Positions 8,219 through 17,127 of a stretch of 64,000 bases of DNA are shown here, piece after piece. The position numbers and the translations under genes are program-made. Origin of the DNA: Microglena sp. YARC (taxonomy: Eukaryota; Chlorophyta; Chlorophyceae; Chlamydomonadales; Chlamydomonadaceae); the NCBI GenBank assembly GCA_022414725.1, contig CM039462.1, forward strand, positions 98,553,483 to 98,617,482. Direction: 5' to 3'. Within the stretch, counting starts at the first letter, position 1, and every line of letters begins with the position of its first letter. The notes under the pieces were generated by a model, which saw nothing but the letters and a program-made list of their open reading frames with translations, did not search any database and was not told the origin of the DNA.

Positions 8219-10495
8219 ATGGAAGGCGCTCAACAACTCGATATATCCGACGATACTTGGAGTGCGTCTTTGGTCCCTCATACATCCTACACGCGCTTGG
8301 CATGCCCCCTTCTCTCCAGCCCATCGCTCGCTCTTTTGCCAATGGTGACACCCGAGGACGGTCTCTCGTCCCGGCGCACGGTCGCCGCAGGGAGACGTAA
8401 CAACGAATATGATGAGGATATGTGCGAGTTTCTGAGAATCCGCTTCACTCCTGAGGACGTTCCCGCCGAGGCGGGATTCCTGATGCGCCACGACGTGAAC
8501 AAGATTTCCTTCGATTTGCGTCATGCATCTCTTTCGGTATCCGAGACGGCTCTGGACGCGTCGGACGGTGTAGTGTGCTCTGTAACTAGGACGGTGCGCG
8601 TGTTGCAGACGCTTCTTTGTGTTGCAATGCAGACTCTAGATGTGACCCGCGCTGTGTCAGACAAAGCGTTGTTCATCGACCATTTCGTCCGTGCACCGAT
8701 GTCATATGGTAATGGTGCTGCAGCGTGGACCTTCGACGGCTCCCTTTACAACACCTCGGCGGCGCAGCACTTCGTACTGAGCGCCGCTTCCTCGGACTGC
8801 GTTGGTGGTGGAATGCTCGCTGCTTCTTACATGGGGTTGGGTGAGGTGACTTGCGAGGGGTTCAATGTCATTCCAGGCGAGGGCGCAGGAAGCGAGGCGC
8901 GTGTCCGTTTGCGTGTCCCTCCTGAAACGGAGTCTTTCACGTTGCACATTCTGTGTTGTTGTTCAGGAGGAAAGAAAGCGCGAGTCCATGCTTGCGTTGC
9001 TTCGCGCAGGTACGTCCGCAAGCAGTCTCGTTTCGCGTCACGACATGGCATGGGAAGCTCTGTGGCAGTCAAGGGTTGACATAGTGTCCAAGGCTGCAGG
9101 GATGTTGCAGGAGGAAACTTCTGCATTCATGCGTGACCTTTTCACTCTGCGCATGGCAATGTACCAGCTTCACGCCTCTTGGGAGGCTTGAATGGACCTT
9201 TCGGGAACTCTGCGTCGGGGGCGTCGTGTGTGCATGTGGCGATTGCTTCGAGTCTGCTTTTGCCTGCTTATCGTGGTCAGGTTGTTCCTTTATCTCGTCT
9301 GCATGAAGATGGTGTTCCTGAGCTGGGACTGTCGGGTTTGTACCTGGACATGGTCCCATGGTCAGATATTGGGCGTTGGTCCGATCCTGCGACGGGCGCT
9401 CCGAGGTTTTTGTTGCCAATAAGCGATGGTTTGCGCCCCTTTGCTGGTTGTATGCACGCTGTGTCCCTTTGGGATACCTACCGTCTATCGGGGGACGCTG
9501 GTTGGCTTGCGCGTGTGGCATTCCCCGTGTTGTCCAACGTGGCTGATATGGTTTGCAGTATGGCTCAGGTGGGGGAGGCTCAATCGACGTATCCTTACTT
9601 TATAAGATACCACCTTCCATCGGGGTTGTTGCAAGGGTTCGGGGGGGAGTTATCTGGCGAGGACCATGTGTTGAGCGTTGCTTCAGCTGTGACTGCTTTG
9701 CGGGCTGCTTCACAAGCTTGTCTTATTGTAGCACCTTCGGACATTCGTTGCTATCGATTGACCGATGTTTGCGACGGTCTCTTCTTGCCTTTTTTAGACG
9801 GCGCGCCTCATCAGGTTCTCGCAGTTGACAATTCTTCTTCTGATATTATCGATTTGCGTACCTTGGGGGATGTGTTGCTTCCTCTGTGCCATCCTTCGTT
9901 GCGTGTCGCTGTCAGTTCTGTAGGATCTCAGGTGGACGCTGTTCTTTCTGATACATTCGAGTATTGGTTTCCTCGTTTGTCATGGGATAACGTCGGGGAA
10001 TTGTCTCGTTTGCCTCCTTCAGAGGCGCAGTCTAGGCAAAGGCGGCGTGCTTGCAACTTGTTGTGGTGTTTGCATGCGCGTGCGCGTATTGCGCAACAAA
10101 GACCTTCTAATATTGACGGTTTTGTTTCTGCTCTTCGGGAGTTTTTCTCCGATTTCCGTGATGCTTGGGGGTGCATATCTATCGACGAGGGGTTCGGGGC
10201 TGACCTAGACTTGTCTTCTTCGCTTCTCCTTGTCATTGTGGCGGGTCTTCTGGGGGCGTCCATCAACGGCGAGGTTGCGGACAACCTATATTACTCAGAA
10301 GGAGGAGAGGGAGGCGTAGGGGGGGTGGGGGGGTCGTGGTGTCTACGAGCGCGGTCATGCCATCTACTTGGTAGTTGGTGTCTCTGTTGGGTGCCGGTGG
10401 ACGGTTATATAAGGGCTCGTATGTCCCTAACCGTGTGTTGTTGCCAAGTTCGGCGTTGGTCTCCTCTGGGGTTGCGTACGAATCATGGACGGTAG
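8219..10495 (+). pseudogene. GH65/ATHL1-like glycoside hydrolase, frameshifted
   Basis: Three overlapping frames, 8219-9079, about 8990-9191 and 9179-10495, read as one protein of about 740 residues. GH65 enzymes such as the glucosylgalactosyl-hydroxylysine glucosidase ATHL1 act on alpha-glucosyl linkages with an (alpha/alpha)6 barrel. The first frame has an N-terminal beta-sandwich-like region (VNKISFDLRHASLSVSETA). The middle frame has AWEALWQSRVDIVSK and RDLFTLRMAMYQLHAS, a linker pattern typical of the family. The third frame has LWDTYRLSGDAGWLARVAF followed by PVLSNVADM, matching the barrel helix before the catalytic loop. The catalytic Glu cannot be assigned with confidence. From about 10,310 the frame runs into a G-rich tract and low-quality sequence, so the C-terminus is probably lost. 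ATG 8219 (MEGAQQLDIS) is preferred over the upstream in-frame codon. Confidence 0.5.
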
Positions 10496-10567
10496 AGTCA
10501 TCGACGACGATGCTTACGCGTCCTTGATACATTTTTACAGGCACCAGTTGAACATTGCAGCCGTAGG

Positions 10568-10849
10568 CTACATGTATTGAATTTCCGAACCAGCTTGGGT
10601 GAAATGTCGTACCCTCCCGATTAATGTCTTGTGAGTCGACAGGAACAGAACAGAACAGATCACTTCGTCCCAGACACTTGCAATTACCTTCGGGACAACA
10701 GCGTTTCCGAGAGCTCCATACCTCCTGTAGTTGGCAGATGGTTGGCCTTCTAGTTTCAATATATCTGGAATGCTGTCGAGGTTATCGAAGTTGTGTCGGA
10801 AAGAAGTACACGGGATGTCGATATCTGACTGTTTGTCGATAGCTAACAT
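10568..10849 (-). pseudogene. C5 cytosine DNA methyltransferase, C-terminal fragment
   Basis: The frame carries the last conserved block of C5 methyltransferases. LEGQPSANYRRYGALGNAVV followed by PKV is motif X with its preceding segment; this region closes the AdoMet pocket. The catalytic PCQ and ENV motifs lie further upstream in the family and are absent here. Upstream on this strand (10,850-10,965) the DNA becomes a transposon end, so the rest was probably lost at that insertion or deletion. Methyltransferase genes are common in giant viruses, and host or viral cytosine methylation can matter for silencing integrated viruses. This fragment itself cannot be active. Confidence 0.65.
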
Positions 10850-10884
10850 ACACCACCTGCGCCGCTCGTGTCGAGTGCCGACAT

Positions 10885-10965
10885 TGCTCCCCTACGTTGC
10901 CCAAAAGCAACGATCTGCAGTCTGGATGATTATAAGGTGTGTCCCACTTTATTTGAGAACAACTG
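10885..10965 (+). mobile_element. Solo right end of the Fanzor-carrying transposon (copy A2)
   Basis: These 81 bases match the last part of the complete element at 21,597-24,850, including the TIR (TTTGAGAACAACTG) followed by TA. A short hairpin, CGTTGC-CCAAAA-GCAACG, precedes it. Only the right end remains, wedged between the methyltransferase tail and the next gene. Confidence 0.8.
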
Positions 10966-10971
10966 TATAGA

Positions 10972-11627
10972 ATGACCACCATTGTATTGTCAACATCCAG
11001 CATCCGGCTTGCCAAGCAGACGTTCAAGCCTGTCGACAATCTCCAGGACAGTCTCTATATGCTGGCTTCGAGTTCAAATGTGCCTCCGCCATGGGACTTT
11101 GAGGTTCGCAACGCGCAAGGAGACCTGCTGAATCTCACCTCCACACGTTGTGTTTCCAAGGAGCCGTTGATTGCTACTGTCAAGGCAGATGCCGTAGCTG
11201 CTATTTCAGCCAAGGTTGAGAAGCAAGCGGACGAGCTGGCGCTGTTGCTGAAAGCAGCCACGGCATCGGGCAAAATTCAGCTCTGCGCCTGTGCAGCAAC
11301 TGTCATAAAGGCTGCAACTGGCGCTGTCTTTGAAACCACCAGCAGCTCACGTATTTCCAACAAGGTTTCAACTCCCGAGGTCACATGGCTGGCACCAAGG
11401 CAAGCCTGTCGCCTCCTGAGTTTGCTGAGCGATTTGACAAGCTCCTGGATCGACGCAACAACAGCGTTGCTCACCAGGAGACCGGCCCGCTGCTGGAGGA
11501 GGAGGTCGAGAGCTGCAAGGAGCTATTGTCAGCGCTTCCAGTCCTGCGCATCAAGCACCACTGGGAGGCCTGGGTCATCGATGTCTACACCGAGCTCGCA
11601 GCAGCGTTCCCTCTTCGCTTCCCTTGA
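10972..11627 (+). pseudogene. Unrecognised protein with HEPN-like C-terminus, frameshifted
   Basis: ATG at 10,972 opens five bases after a transposon end. The first frame gives an Ala-rich helical protein (about residues 60-115) with QADELALLLKAATASGKIQ. Near 11,390 another frame gives the better continuation, ending at 11,627: PPEFAERFDKLLDRRNNSVA then H. The spacing of Arg and His in RRNNSVAH resembles the RxxxxxH motif of HEPN domains, but the match is short. I infer one gene with an indel at about 11,385-11,400. The function is unknown. Confidence 0.4.
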
Positions 11628-11639
11628 TATTAGCATTTA

Positions 11640-11716
11640 TAAGATATTAGATATTAGATAATAGATATTAGATATTAGATATTAGATATTAGATATTAGA
11701 TATTAGATATTAGATT
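11640..11716 (+). repeat. (ATATTAGAT)n microsatellite
   Basis: About nine near-perfect copies of a 7- to 9-base unit (ATTAGAT/ATATTAGAT), followed by AT-only sequence to 11,760. It lies just past the stop codon of the preceding broken gene. Confidence 0.9.
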
Positions 11717-11982
11717 GTTAAATTTAATATATGGATTATATATAATTAATTATAATCTATGGATTACTTCTCCATTGTGAGCCGCTTGTGGAACACGCGA
11801 GTGGCAAAATTACGGTGATTCTGATTCCGTTTGTCCACAGGGTTTATTGTAACGTACAATGTTCCGTTGAATTTAAGCTACCCGTATATCCTCGAACCTA
11901 TGAATTTCTTATTACACATCCGGGGGTCCGTGGGACATATAGTAAGAAAGACAATGAATTCTCCATAGGGGTCAACTCTAAT

Positions 11983-12498
11983 CTAGAACCGATCTTGCTG
12001 TATCCATATTTGCTGTGTTCTCCAGCGTAAAATCCTGCTTCGTCGATACAAACAACGTTAGAGCTTTCTTTGTACTTGTCACAGAACATTTCTACATTTT
12101 CTTTTGAATGTCCGTAGAGAAATGTGGGAAACGCCTTCTTTCTAGAAAATCCACATTTTTTTATGTGTCTCGATGCCGTACTGATCGATAATCTCACATT
12201 GCAACTCTCGCAAATTATATCGACCAAATCCTTGCATGTTATGAAGAGAATTTTATTTATAATAGTTCTCTGCAATATTATTGGATATCGTGAAACGTAA
12301 AAGCATGGACAATTCTTTCCTTTTTCGTTTTAAACGCTTACTTTTACCAGCCTGATCAGCATTGACCCATCTGTGTAGTGAGCTCTTGGACACTTTGTAT
12401 ATATTACAAACCTTCCTCAAAAAATATTTGTAGTGAACCACGGACCTGTATCTGGTTTCAGGGGATATCATTCAAATTATACAGAGTGTCCCAAAATT
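11983..12498 (-). mobile_element. Truncated copy of the IS630/mariner-type transposon (A3)
   Basis: On the minus strand this copy starts at a worn left TIR (GGGACACTCTGTATAA; the terminal 19 bases are gone at 12,498). It continues into the transposase start (MISPETRYRSVVHYKYFLRK, stop near 12,253) and a second frame (12,275-11,983) through CIDEAGFYAGEHSKYGYSK. Homology to the copy at 21.6-24.8 kb stops abruptly after the block with the first catalytic Asp. The Fanzor part and right end are absent. The copy cuts into the 5' end of the phosphoribosyltransferase-like gene. Confidence 0.85.
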
Positions 12499-12535
12499 AT
12501 TTTCCCGGCTAAGGGACTCCGACCTGCGGGGCGAC

Positions 12536-13846
12536 ATGGTGCGCGGCGCCTCCATGTCCTTGCTTCCCTACGCTTCGATTATGCGCGAGTACCTTGGTGA
12601 GGCTGCGGGCGCGGCGGTCTAGGCCGCACAGGAAGTACTGAGTCCTCGGCTTGTCGGTTTCGATGAGTTCGAGGCGCGTTGGGTGAAGGCGGTGGACGAC
12701 ATTGCCGAACACATCCTCAGCGAGACGGACGTCGAGTTCGCTTTCGAAATGATGTATGATACGGCCAAGTCGGACACGTGGATGTTCTACAGAACCATTA
12801 AGATGCTGCGGACGCGCGTCCCCTCTGACCGTTGGTCCGAGGTCAGACAACGAATTCACGTCGTGTACTTGAAGAACAACACCACGAAGAGAGACACCGT
12901 GTACAGCCCCACAATGCCGGTCGTAATCGTGATGCTGGAAGACGTCGTGTACTCTGGTGAGCAGATGCGGTCTAAAATATCAAGGTGCTGCGACTTCCTC
13001 CTCACGACAGATTGGGTATTGCACGAGATTCTGATATTGCCTATTTTCGCGTCTGAGAAGGGTTTGCAAGTACTGCGGAAGTGCATCAGGAATGAGCGAC
13101 GGAAATTCGCGTCGAAAAAATCCACGAAGACCCCGAAAATCAGATTGGAAGTGCAGGAAGTTTTTTCTGATACCAAACCGGGTGTAGTGAGGAGCTTGTA
13201 CGAGGCCGACGTTGCTGTATGTATCAGCATCGACCGCCCGGATGGAAAAATCACGTACGCGTTATCCATTTTCGAAGTGATGGGCATTATGACGTATTGG
13301 AAGCATATAGACACGTACGATGATGTATTCCAGATACATCAACTGAAGAGTAAGGGAGCCACTGTTCGTCGCAAAGGAGCCACGGCAGTCGTGTTCTCGC
13401 ACAAGGTGGCGGACGGTTTGTCCATCCCGTGGAATGCGGTCATGATGGGACCCACACTAAGGCATTTCATGGCACAATCGTGTATCAGCAACGCGATATG
13501 TGATGGCATGATCCCCAAGGACGCGATCGTACACACCTGCAGGATGCAGGACCTGTCGTGGTGCGCGCCTGAAAAGTATCATCACGAGATGAACATCTTC
13601 AAGGACGCGTCGAAGGTCGTGCGGCATCCGAGACAATTGACATTGATCCCCGAGAAGGTGCACCGTCGCTTAGAGACGATGCCGCAGCTCATCCCGATGT
13701 TGCAACCCTCATCCTCCTGCGGTTTTCGCTTCGGGAAGCGAATTCAAGAAATCAACACGGACTGGTCTGTGGACGTCAAAGAAGAAGCGATGCGCAACCG
13801 GTGTACATTGCCAACGTACAAGAAGAGAATTGACAAAATCAATTAA
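12536..13846 (+). pseudogene. Phosphoribosyltransferase-like protein with one in-frame stop
   Basis: The coding frame starts no later than ATG 12,536 and runs to 13,846 (436 codons), with one in-frame TAG at 12,620-12,622. If that stop is real, translation could only restart downstream. The block VVIVMLEDVVYSGEQM (about residue 128 from 12,536) matches the PRPP-binding loop of type I phosphoribosyltransferases, usually of the form hhhhDDhxxTG. PRTase-like proteins of this kind occur in several giant-virus lineages, where their substrate is unknown. The C-terminal half (TRMQD-like, then a basic end) is not recognised. The transposon copy ending at 12,498 lies directly upstream, so promoter and 5' codons may be lost. 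The frame stays open for a few codons into that junction. Confidence 0.5.
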
Positions 13847-13849
13847 GGG

Positions 13850-14188
13850 GGGGCATGATCGCGGATCTGTGTGTTTGAAATCTCTATGACATTGAGAGCT
13901 TTTTTTAATGTCCTCAGGTGAATACATGTCGAAATTCACTGGTATCGGGTTCTGAAGTTGCGAAGAAGCGATTTCGACCACATTCAACCAACCGCGGCCG
14001 CCGACCACCGACCACTGACAACCGGAAAACGTAGCGTAATTTGACAGGTAAACCGAGATGTCATCCATCCTGGATGTCCTCAACGCTGCTCCATTTTCAC
14101 GCAGAGACGCCCACATAGGAATCATGTCAGCAAAACGTTTTTCCTGCTGCCGTTTCTGATTCTTGATACTGCTGATGCTGATGATCAT
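13850..14188 (-). CDS. Possible ORF, unrecognised
   Basis: A minus-strand frame from ATG 14,188 reads about 113 residues before it runs under the end of the PRTase-like gene. It includes WSVVGGRGWLNVVEIASS and PIPVNFDMYSPEDI. The composition is protein-like, but I recognise no family, and a random frame of this length is possible. Confidence 0.25.
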
Positions 14189-14327
14189 CGATCGACTCCT
14201 TCGCTTCTTCTTCTGCTGCTGCTAATCATCCTCCTTCGCGAAAAGGGACAGCTTCTTCTTCTGCTGATGCTGATCATCGATCGACTCCTTCGCTCAACGG
14301 GACTGCTGGATCCTCGTCTGTGCACGG
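14189..14327 (+). repeat. Imperfect 70-base duplication rich in CTTCTTCTGCTG
   Basis: The stretch GATGCTGATCATCGATCGAC TCCTTCGCT occurs twice about 95 bases apart, joined by CTTCTTCTTCTGCTG runs. It looks like simple low-complexity expansion. Confidence 0.6.
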
Positions 14328-14445
14328 TAACATCCGGAACGACTCGCTAGCTTGAGATATCAGCACCGAGGAATCACAAATCCGCTCCAGACCATGTTTC
14401 GCAACCAGTCAAAATCGGCCGGAACGCAGGAACGCCCATTGTACC
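14328..14445 (-). mobile_element. MITE-like element, truncated and inverted (copy 1)
   Basis: This segment is the inverse of part of 15,502-15,670, sharing GACTCGCTAGCTTGAGATAT, GGAGCGGATTTGTG and the terminal GGGCGTTCCTGC. One end is intact; the other is cut. Confidence 0.75.
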
Positions 14446-14785
14446 TCAAGTACATCCAAGTACATCGAGTACCGCTTGCGCATCGAGTACGAGTAATGTG
14501 ATTTGTTTGTTTTATTGTTAAATTTACGATAGGTCTCCTATATTGTCTGTCGTCGGAATCGATCTCTGATGGGAGATGTCTTTGACTTGACAGGCTATAT
14601 ATCGTCGTTGTCAGAGAACGAAGGTACATGCAATTGTTTGCTTTCAATATAATGTACAACTGCGATGTCGTTTTACATTTCCATCTGACACGGGTTTTCA
14701 TTTTATTCCTGTGACTACAGATGAAGAGGAGGCTCCCAGTATTCTCATTGAGAATGAGGTCGAGGTGGTTGAGATATAGCGCCCT
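14446..14785. other. Gene-free spacer
   Basis: AT-rich sequence. A short in-frame peptide (EEEAPSILIENEVEVVEI, about 14,720-14,778) ends just before the RING frame and might be an upstream piece of that gene, but a stop intervenes. Confidence 0.3.
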
Positions 14786-15181
14786 TTGTGGGAGTGTCCT
14801 TGCTGCCTAAACAATCATGTTGCAGCGCTCGCCCTTCCCTGCGATCACCTCGTGTGCGGAGACTGCTTTCCAAGACTGAATTCGTGCCCTCTTTGCCGCG
14901 ACTCCTTATCTGGCCCTAGTAGTGTTGTGCCTCTGACTGTGCGACGTGCCAAACGTGGGCAGAGAGAAGTGGAAGTGGACTTGACGCATGATGACAAAGA
15001 TGAGGGTGCTGCGGGTGCTACTTGGTGTTGCCCTCAATGCTCAAATCTGCGCACGAAGGGGTCTTCATGCGATCGCAAGGAATGCAAAGCCGCAAGATGC
15101 GAAGACTGTTGGAAAAGAAGCCAATACAAGTGTGTGTTCTGTACAATCGGCACCCCTTCGCGACGGCCGCTACGTTTGTGA
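14786..15181 (+). CDS. RING-finger protein
   Basis: The first 45 residues form a compact RING of the C3HC4 type: CPCC, then CDHLVCGDC, then CPLC, with the usual spacing. RING proteins act as E3 ubiquitin ligases, binding an E2 through this domain; viral ones often redirect host degradation. A second Cys-rich region (CCPQC, CDRKEC, CEDC, CVFC; about residues 76-120) suggests another zinc module, which is unusual for such a short protein. The frame has no ATG: it could start at TTG 14,786, or the true 5' end has been lost or lies in an upstream exon. The protein is 131 aa and is otherwise unbroken. Confidence 0.65.
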   Translation: MWECPCCLNNHVAALALPCDHLVCGDCFPRLNSCPLCRDSLSGPSSVVPLTVRRAKRGQREVEVDLTHDDKDEGAAGATWCCPQCSNLRTKGSSCDRKECKAARCEDCWKRSQYKCVFCTIGTPSRRPLRL

Positions 15182-15189
15182 TTTGATCT

Positions 15190-15470
15190 GATGAAAATGG
15201 ACACCTTGGGATTTTGACAAGTTGACCATCAATCTTTGTAACCGATCAAACCCGTTCAGAAGTGTCTTCGCTCATGCTGTCTCACATTGTGCGCGTTAAA
15301 GCGTTAACATTGTTGCTACATCATGATTGATGCAAATGTCAGACACCGCGCGGTTGTTCACTACAAATACTACAATCGGAGCTTGAGGAAAGCATTGAAT
15401 TGTTTAACTTTTCAGAAGTCCCAGACGACAAGGTGTCCCACTTTCAAATGTCCCTAGCTGTATGCGCTTG
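15190..15470 (+). mobile_element. Internally deleted second-family transposon (TE-B, copy 1)
   Basis: Two inverted ends frame this element: GGACACCTTGGGATTTTGAC at about 15,198 and its counterpart before AAGGTGTCCCACTTTC at about 15,430. The right tip ends GTCCCTAGCTG followed by TA. Inside, 15,325-15,410 encodes RHRAVVHYKYYNRSLRKA, homologous to the N-terminus of the IS630-type transposase of family A, with the rest deleted. It is therefore a non-autonomous derivative of a related transposon. Confidence 0.65.
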
Positions 15471-15501
15471 CAACAATTGCCTTTATCAGCTTGTGCAGCA
15501 T

Positions 15502-15670
15502 ACAATGGGCGTTCCTGCATCCCGGCCGATTTTGACTGGTTGCGAAACATGGTCTGGAGCGGATTTGTGATTCCTCGGTGCTGATATCTCAAGCTAGCGA
15601 GTCGTTCCGGATGCTCTAAATTCTGAGTAGAAATTTAAAAAAATCCGCCGGGAGGAAGGAACGCCCATTA
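15502..15670 (+). mobile_element. MITE-like element (copy 2, nearly full)
   Basis: It starts AATGGGCGTTCCTGCATCCC and ends with the inverse, GGGAGGAAGGAACGCCCATT, with no coding capacity. Terminal inverted repeats of about 30 bases flank a core of about 110 bases. Similar copies lie at 14,328-14,445 and 18,794-18,958. Confidence 0.85.
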
Positions 15671-15773
15671 CTTTTTTGTAGCTCCGAATATTCAGACAGT
15701 CTTGCCGTCGACCACCACATTGACTTTTTCGTTTGTTTTTGTGGGGCGTTCGGAGTGCGACATGTGAAAAGTA

Positions 15774-16418
15774 ATGAGACATAATATTACGAACACATTT
15801 CCCATGGAAATGAAAGACATGCTATCATCGTCATCTTCTCGCTCGGTCTCAGACGTTGTGGTTGCTTGGTACAACGAACCGGGGGTGGAACGATGGGTAT
15901 CCGCGCTTACTTTTGCGTTTTCGGAGCGTCCTGCATGCGAGCGGTACCGGATATTCGTGTTCCACAAGGGTACTGCCGAAGATGCAAAGCAACGTTTGTT
16001 CGATGTCTTGGGTACAAAGTGTAGTGATGTCGATGTCTTTTTCGAGCATCTGGATAATGTGGGTCGTGAGGCCGATACGTGGTTGCATTACGCGGTGGCG
16101 CGTTTGCGTGCTGGCGACATGCCTGTGAACCGTGTGGCCTTCTTGCAGGGTGATCCTTGGGACCATTTTGGGACGCCGCATGGCATGGAGAGGAATCTAG
16201 ATGTGTTTTCATCAAAGCTTGTGGCATTGCTTGCTCCTACCGCTCATCCGATGGCATCGAACCCTGAGCCATTGTTTTGCAACCTGATGAGCGAGTCGCG
16301 TGTCATGCGGAGAGGGCTCTCGCACCCTCAACGTCTGGACCTTGAGCGGGTTTGGGTTGAGGCCTTCGGATGCGAATGTAAGGTGGACAGTTATGTGTTC
16401 GCTGCGGGGGCGCAGTAA
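15774..16418 (+). CDS. DUF3431-like protein
   Basis: The 214-residue frame from ATG 15,774 shows the DUF3431 order: VVVAWYNEPGVERWV near residue 28, RYRIFVFHKG near 56, NVGREADTWLHYAVARL near 92, and FLQGDPWDHFG near 122. DUF3431 proteins are known from fungi, algae and giant viruses. They look like glycosyltransferase-type enzymes, but no activity is established that I can name. The start lies 104 bases past a MITE copy. The C-terminus (CECKVDSYVFAAGAQ) ends slightly earlier than expected, and the same-sense sequence just after the stop (to about 16,550) has no gene, so a mild truncation is possible. Confidence 0.65.
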   Translation: MRHNITNTFPMEMKDMLSSSSSRSVSDVVVAWYNEPGVERWVSALTFAFSERPACERYRIFVFHKGTAEDAKQRLFDVLGTKCSDVDVFFEHLDNVGREADTWLHYAVARLRAGDMPVNRVAFLQGDPWDHFGTPHGMERNLDVFSSKLVALLAPTAHPMASNPEPLFCNLMSESRVMRRGLSHPQRLDLERVWVEAFGCECKVDSYVFAAGAQ

Positions 16419-16570
16419 CTTGTGGACGCCGTGCGCCTTTCTCAAGAAAAGCCATTGTCTTGGTGGACGTCCCTTCATCATAAATTGCGTGCTGACGAGA
16501 TCAATGCTTGGGAGATCGAGAGGTTTTTGTTGCATATTTTTGGTGATGGTGTATAAAAACAAAATGCATC

Positions 16571-17002
16571 ATGCTTGGAATAAGCATTGTTTCAACCATG
16601 AACGATCACTCCGCTACAGCTGCTCCTCCTCCTCATTACTTGCGTCATAGCATCAAACGAATACCATTAAAAGATGATGGCGCTGTCGACTACGATGAAA
16701 AGCTTAAAAATGAGATTGGATACATCAATTACCATTTCATGCACAAGAAAGAAGTACTTGAACGCAGAATACAACAGTTGGAGCAGGAGAGGGAAAAGCA
16801 AATCAAATTCGCAACCGATCGGAACAATATTGCCCAATTGGAAGGCAACGTTGATTTGGTGCGGGCCGCTGAAAACTATCTTCGTGTTGAAGCGATCGAG
16901 GATGAGTGTTGGGCTTCGAAAGCCATCTTGAAACCGCCTGTACAAGTCGTTCATGAGGCTCTACAGTCGGCGGAACAGTTAAATTCAAAAAATCCGCCGT
17001 GA
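16571..17002 (+). CDS. Coiled-coil protein with MITE-derived C-terminus
   Basis: The frame can start at ATG 16,571 or, more plausibly, ATG 16,601 (MNDHSATAAPPP). Residues 50-90 form a charged helix (EVLERRIQQLEQEREKQIKF) of coiled-coil type. The last few codons (NSKNPP) lie in a partial MITE end that starts at about 16,984, so the present stop codon comes from the insertion. The family is not recognised. The protein could be a structural or adaptor protein. Confidence 0.4.
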   Translation: MLGISIVSTMNDHSATAAPPPHYLRHSIKRIPLKDDGAVDYDEKLKNEIGYINYHFMHKKEVLERRIQQLEQEREKQIKFATDRNNIAQLEGNVDLVRAAENYLRVEAIEDECWASKAILKPPVQVVHEALQSAEQLNSKNPP

Positions 17003-17022
17003 GGCAGGAACACCCATTCTGT
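16984..17022 (+). mobile_element. Partial MITE end
   Basis: The sequence AATCCGCCGTGAGGCAGGAA CACCCATT matches the right end of the MITE at 15,502-15,670. No left end is seen, so this may be a one-ended remnant. Confidence 0.7.
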
Positions 17023-17127
17023 ACCGCTTGCAGATACCGCCAGGCAAGTGCAACCAAGGGTTTATAGGGTTTATCCCAACTCATTATTTATTTATACCAT
17101 CCTGTGCGCTTGCATGCATGTACACAC

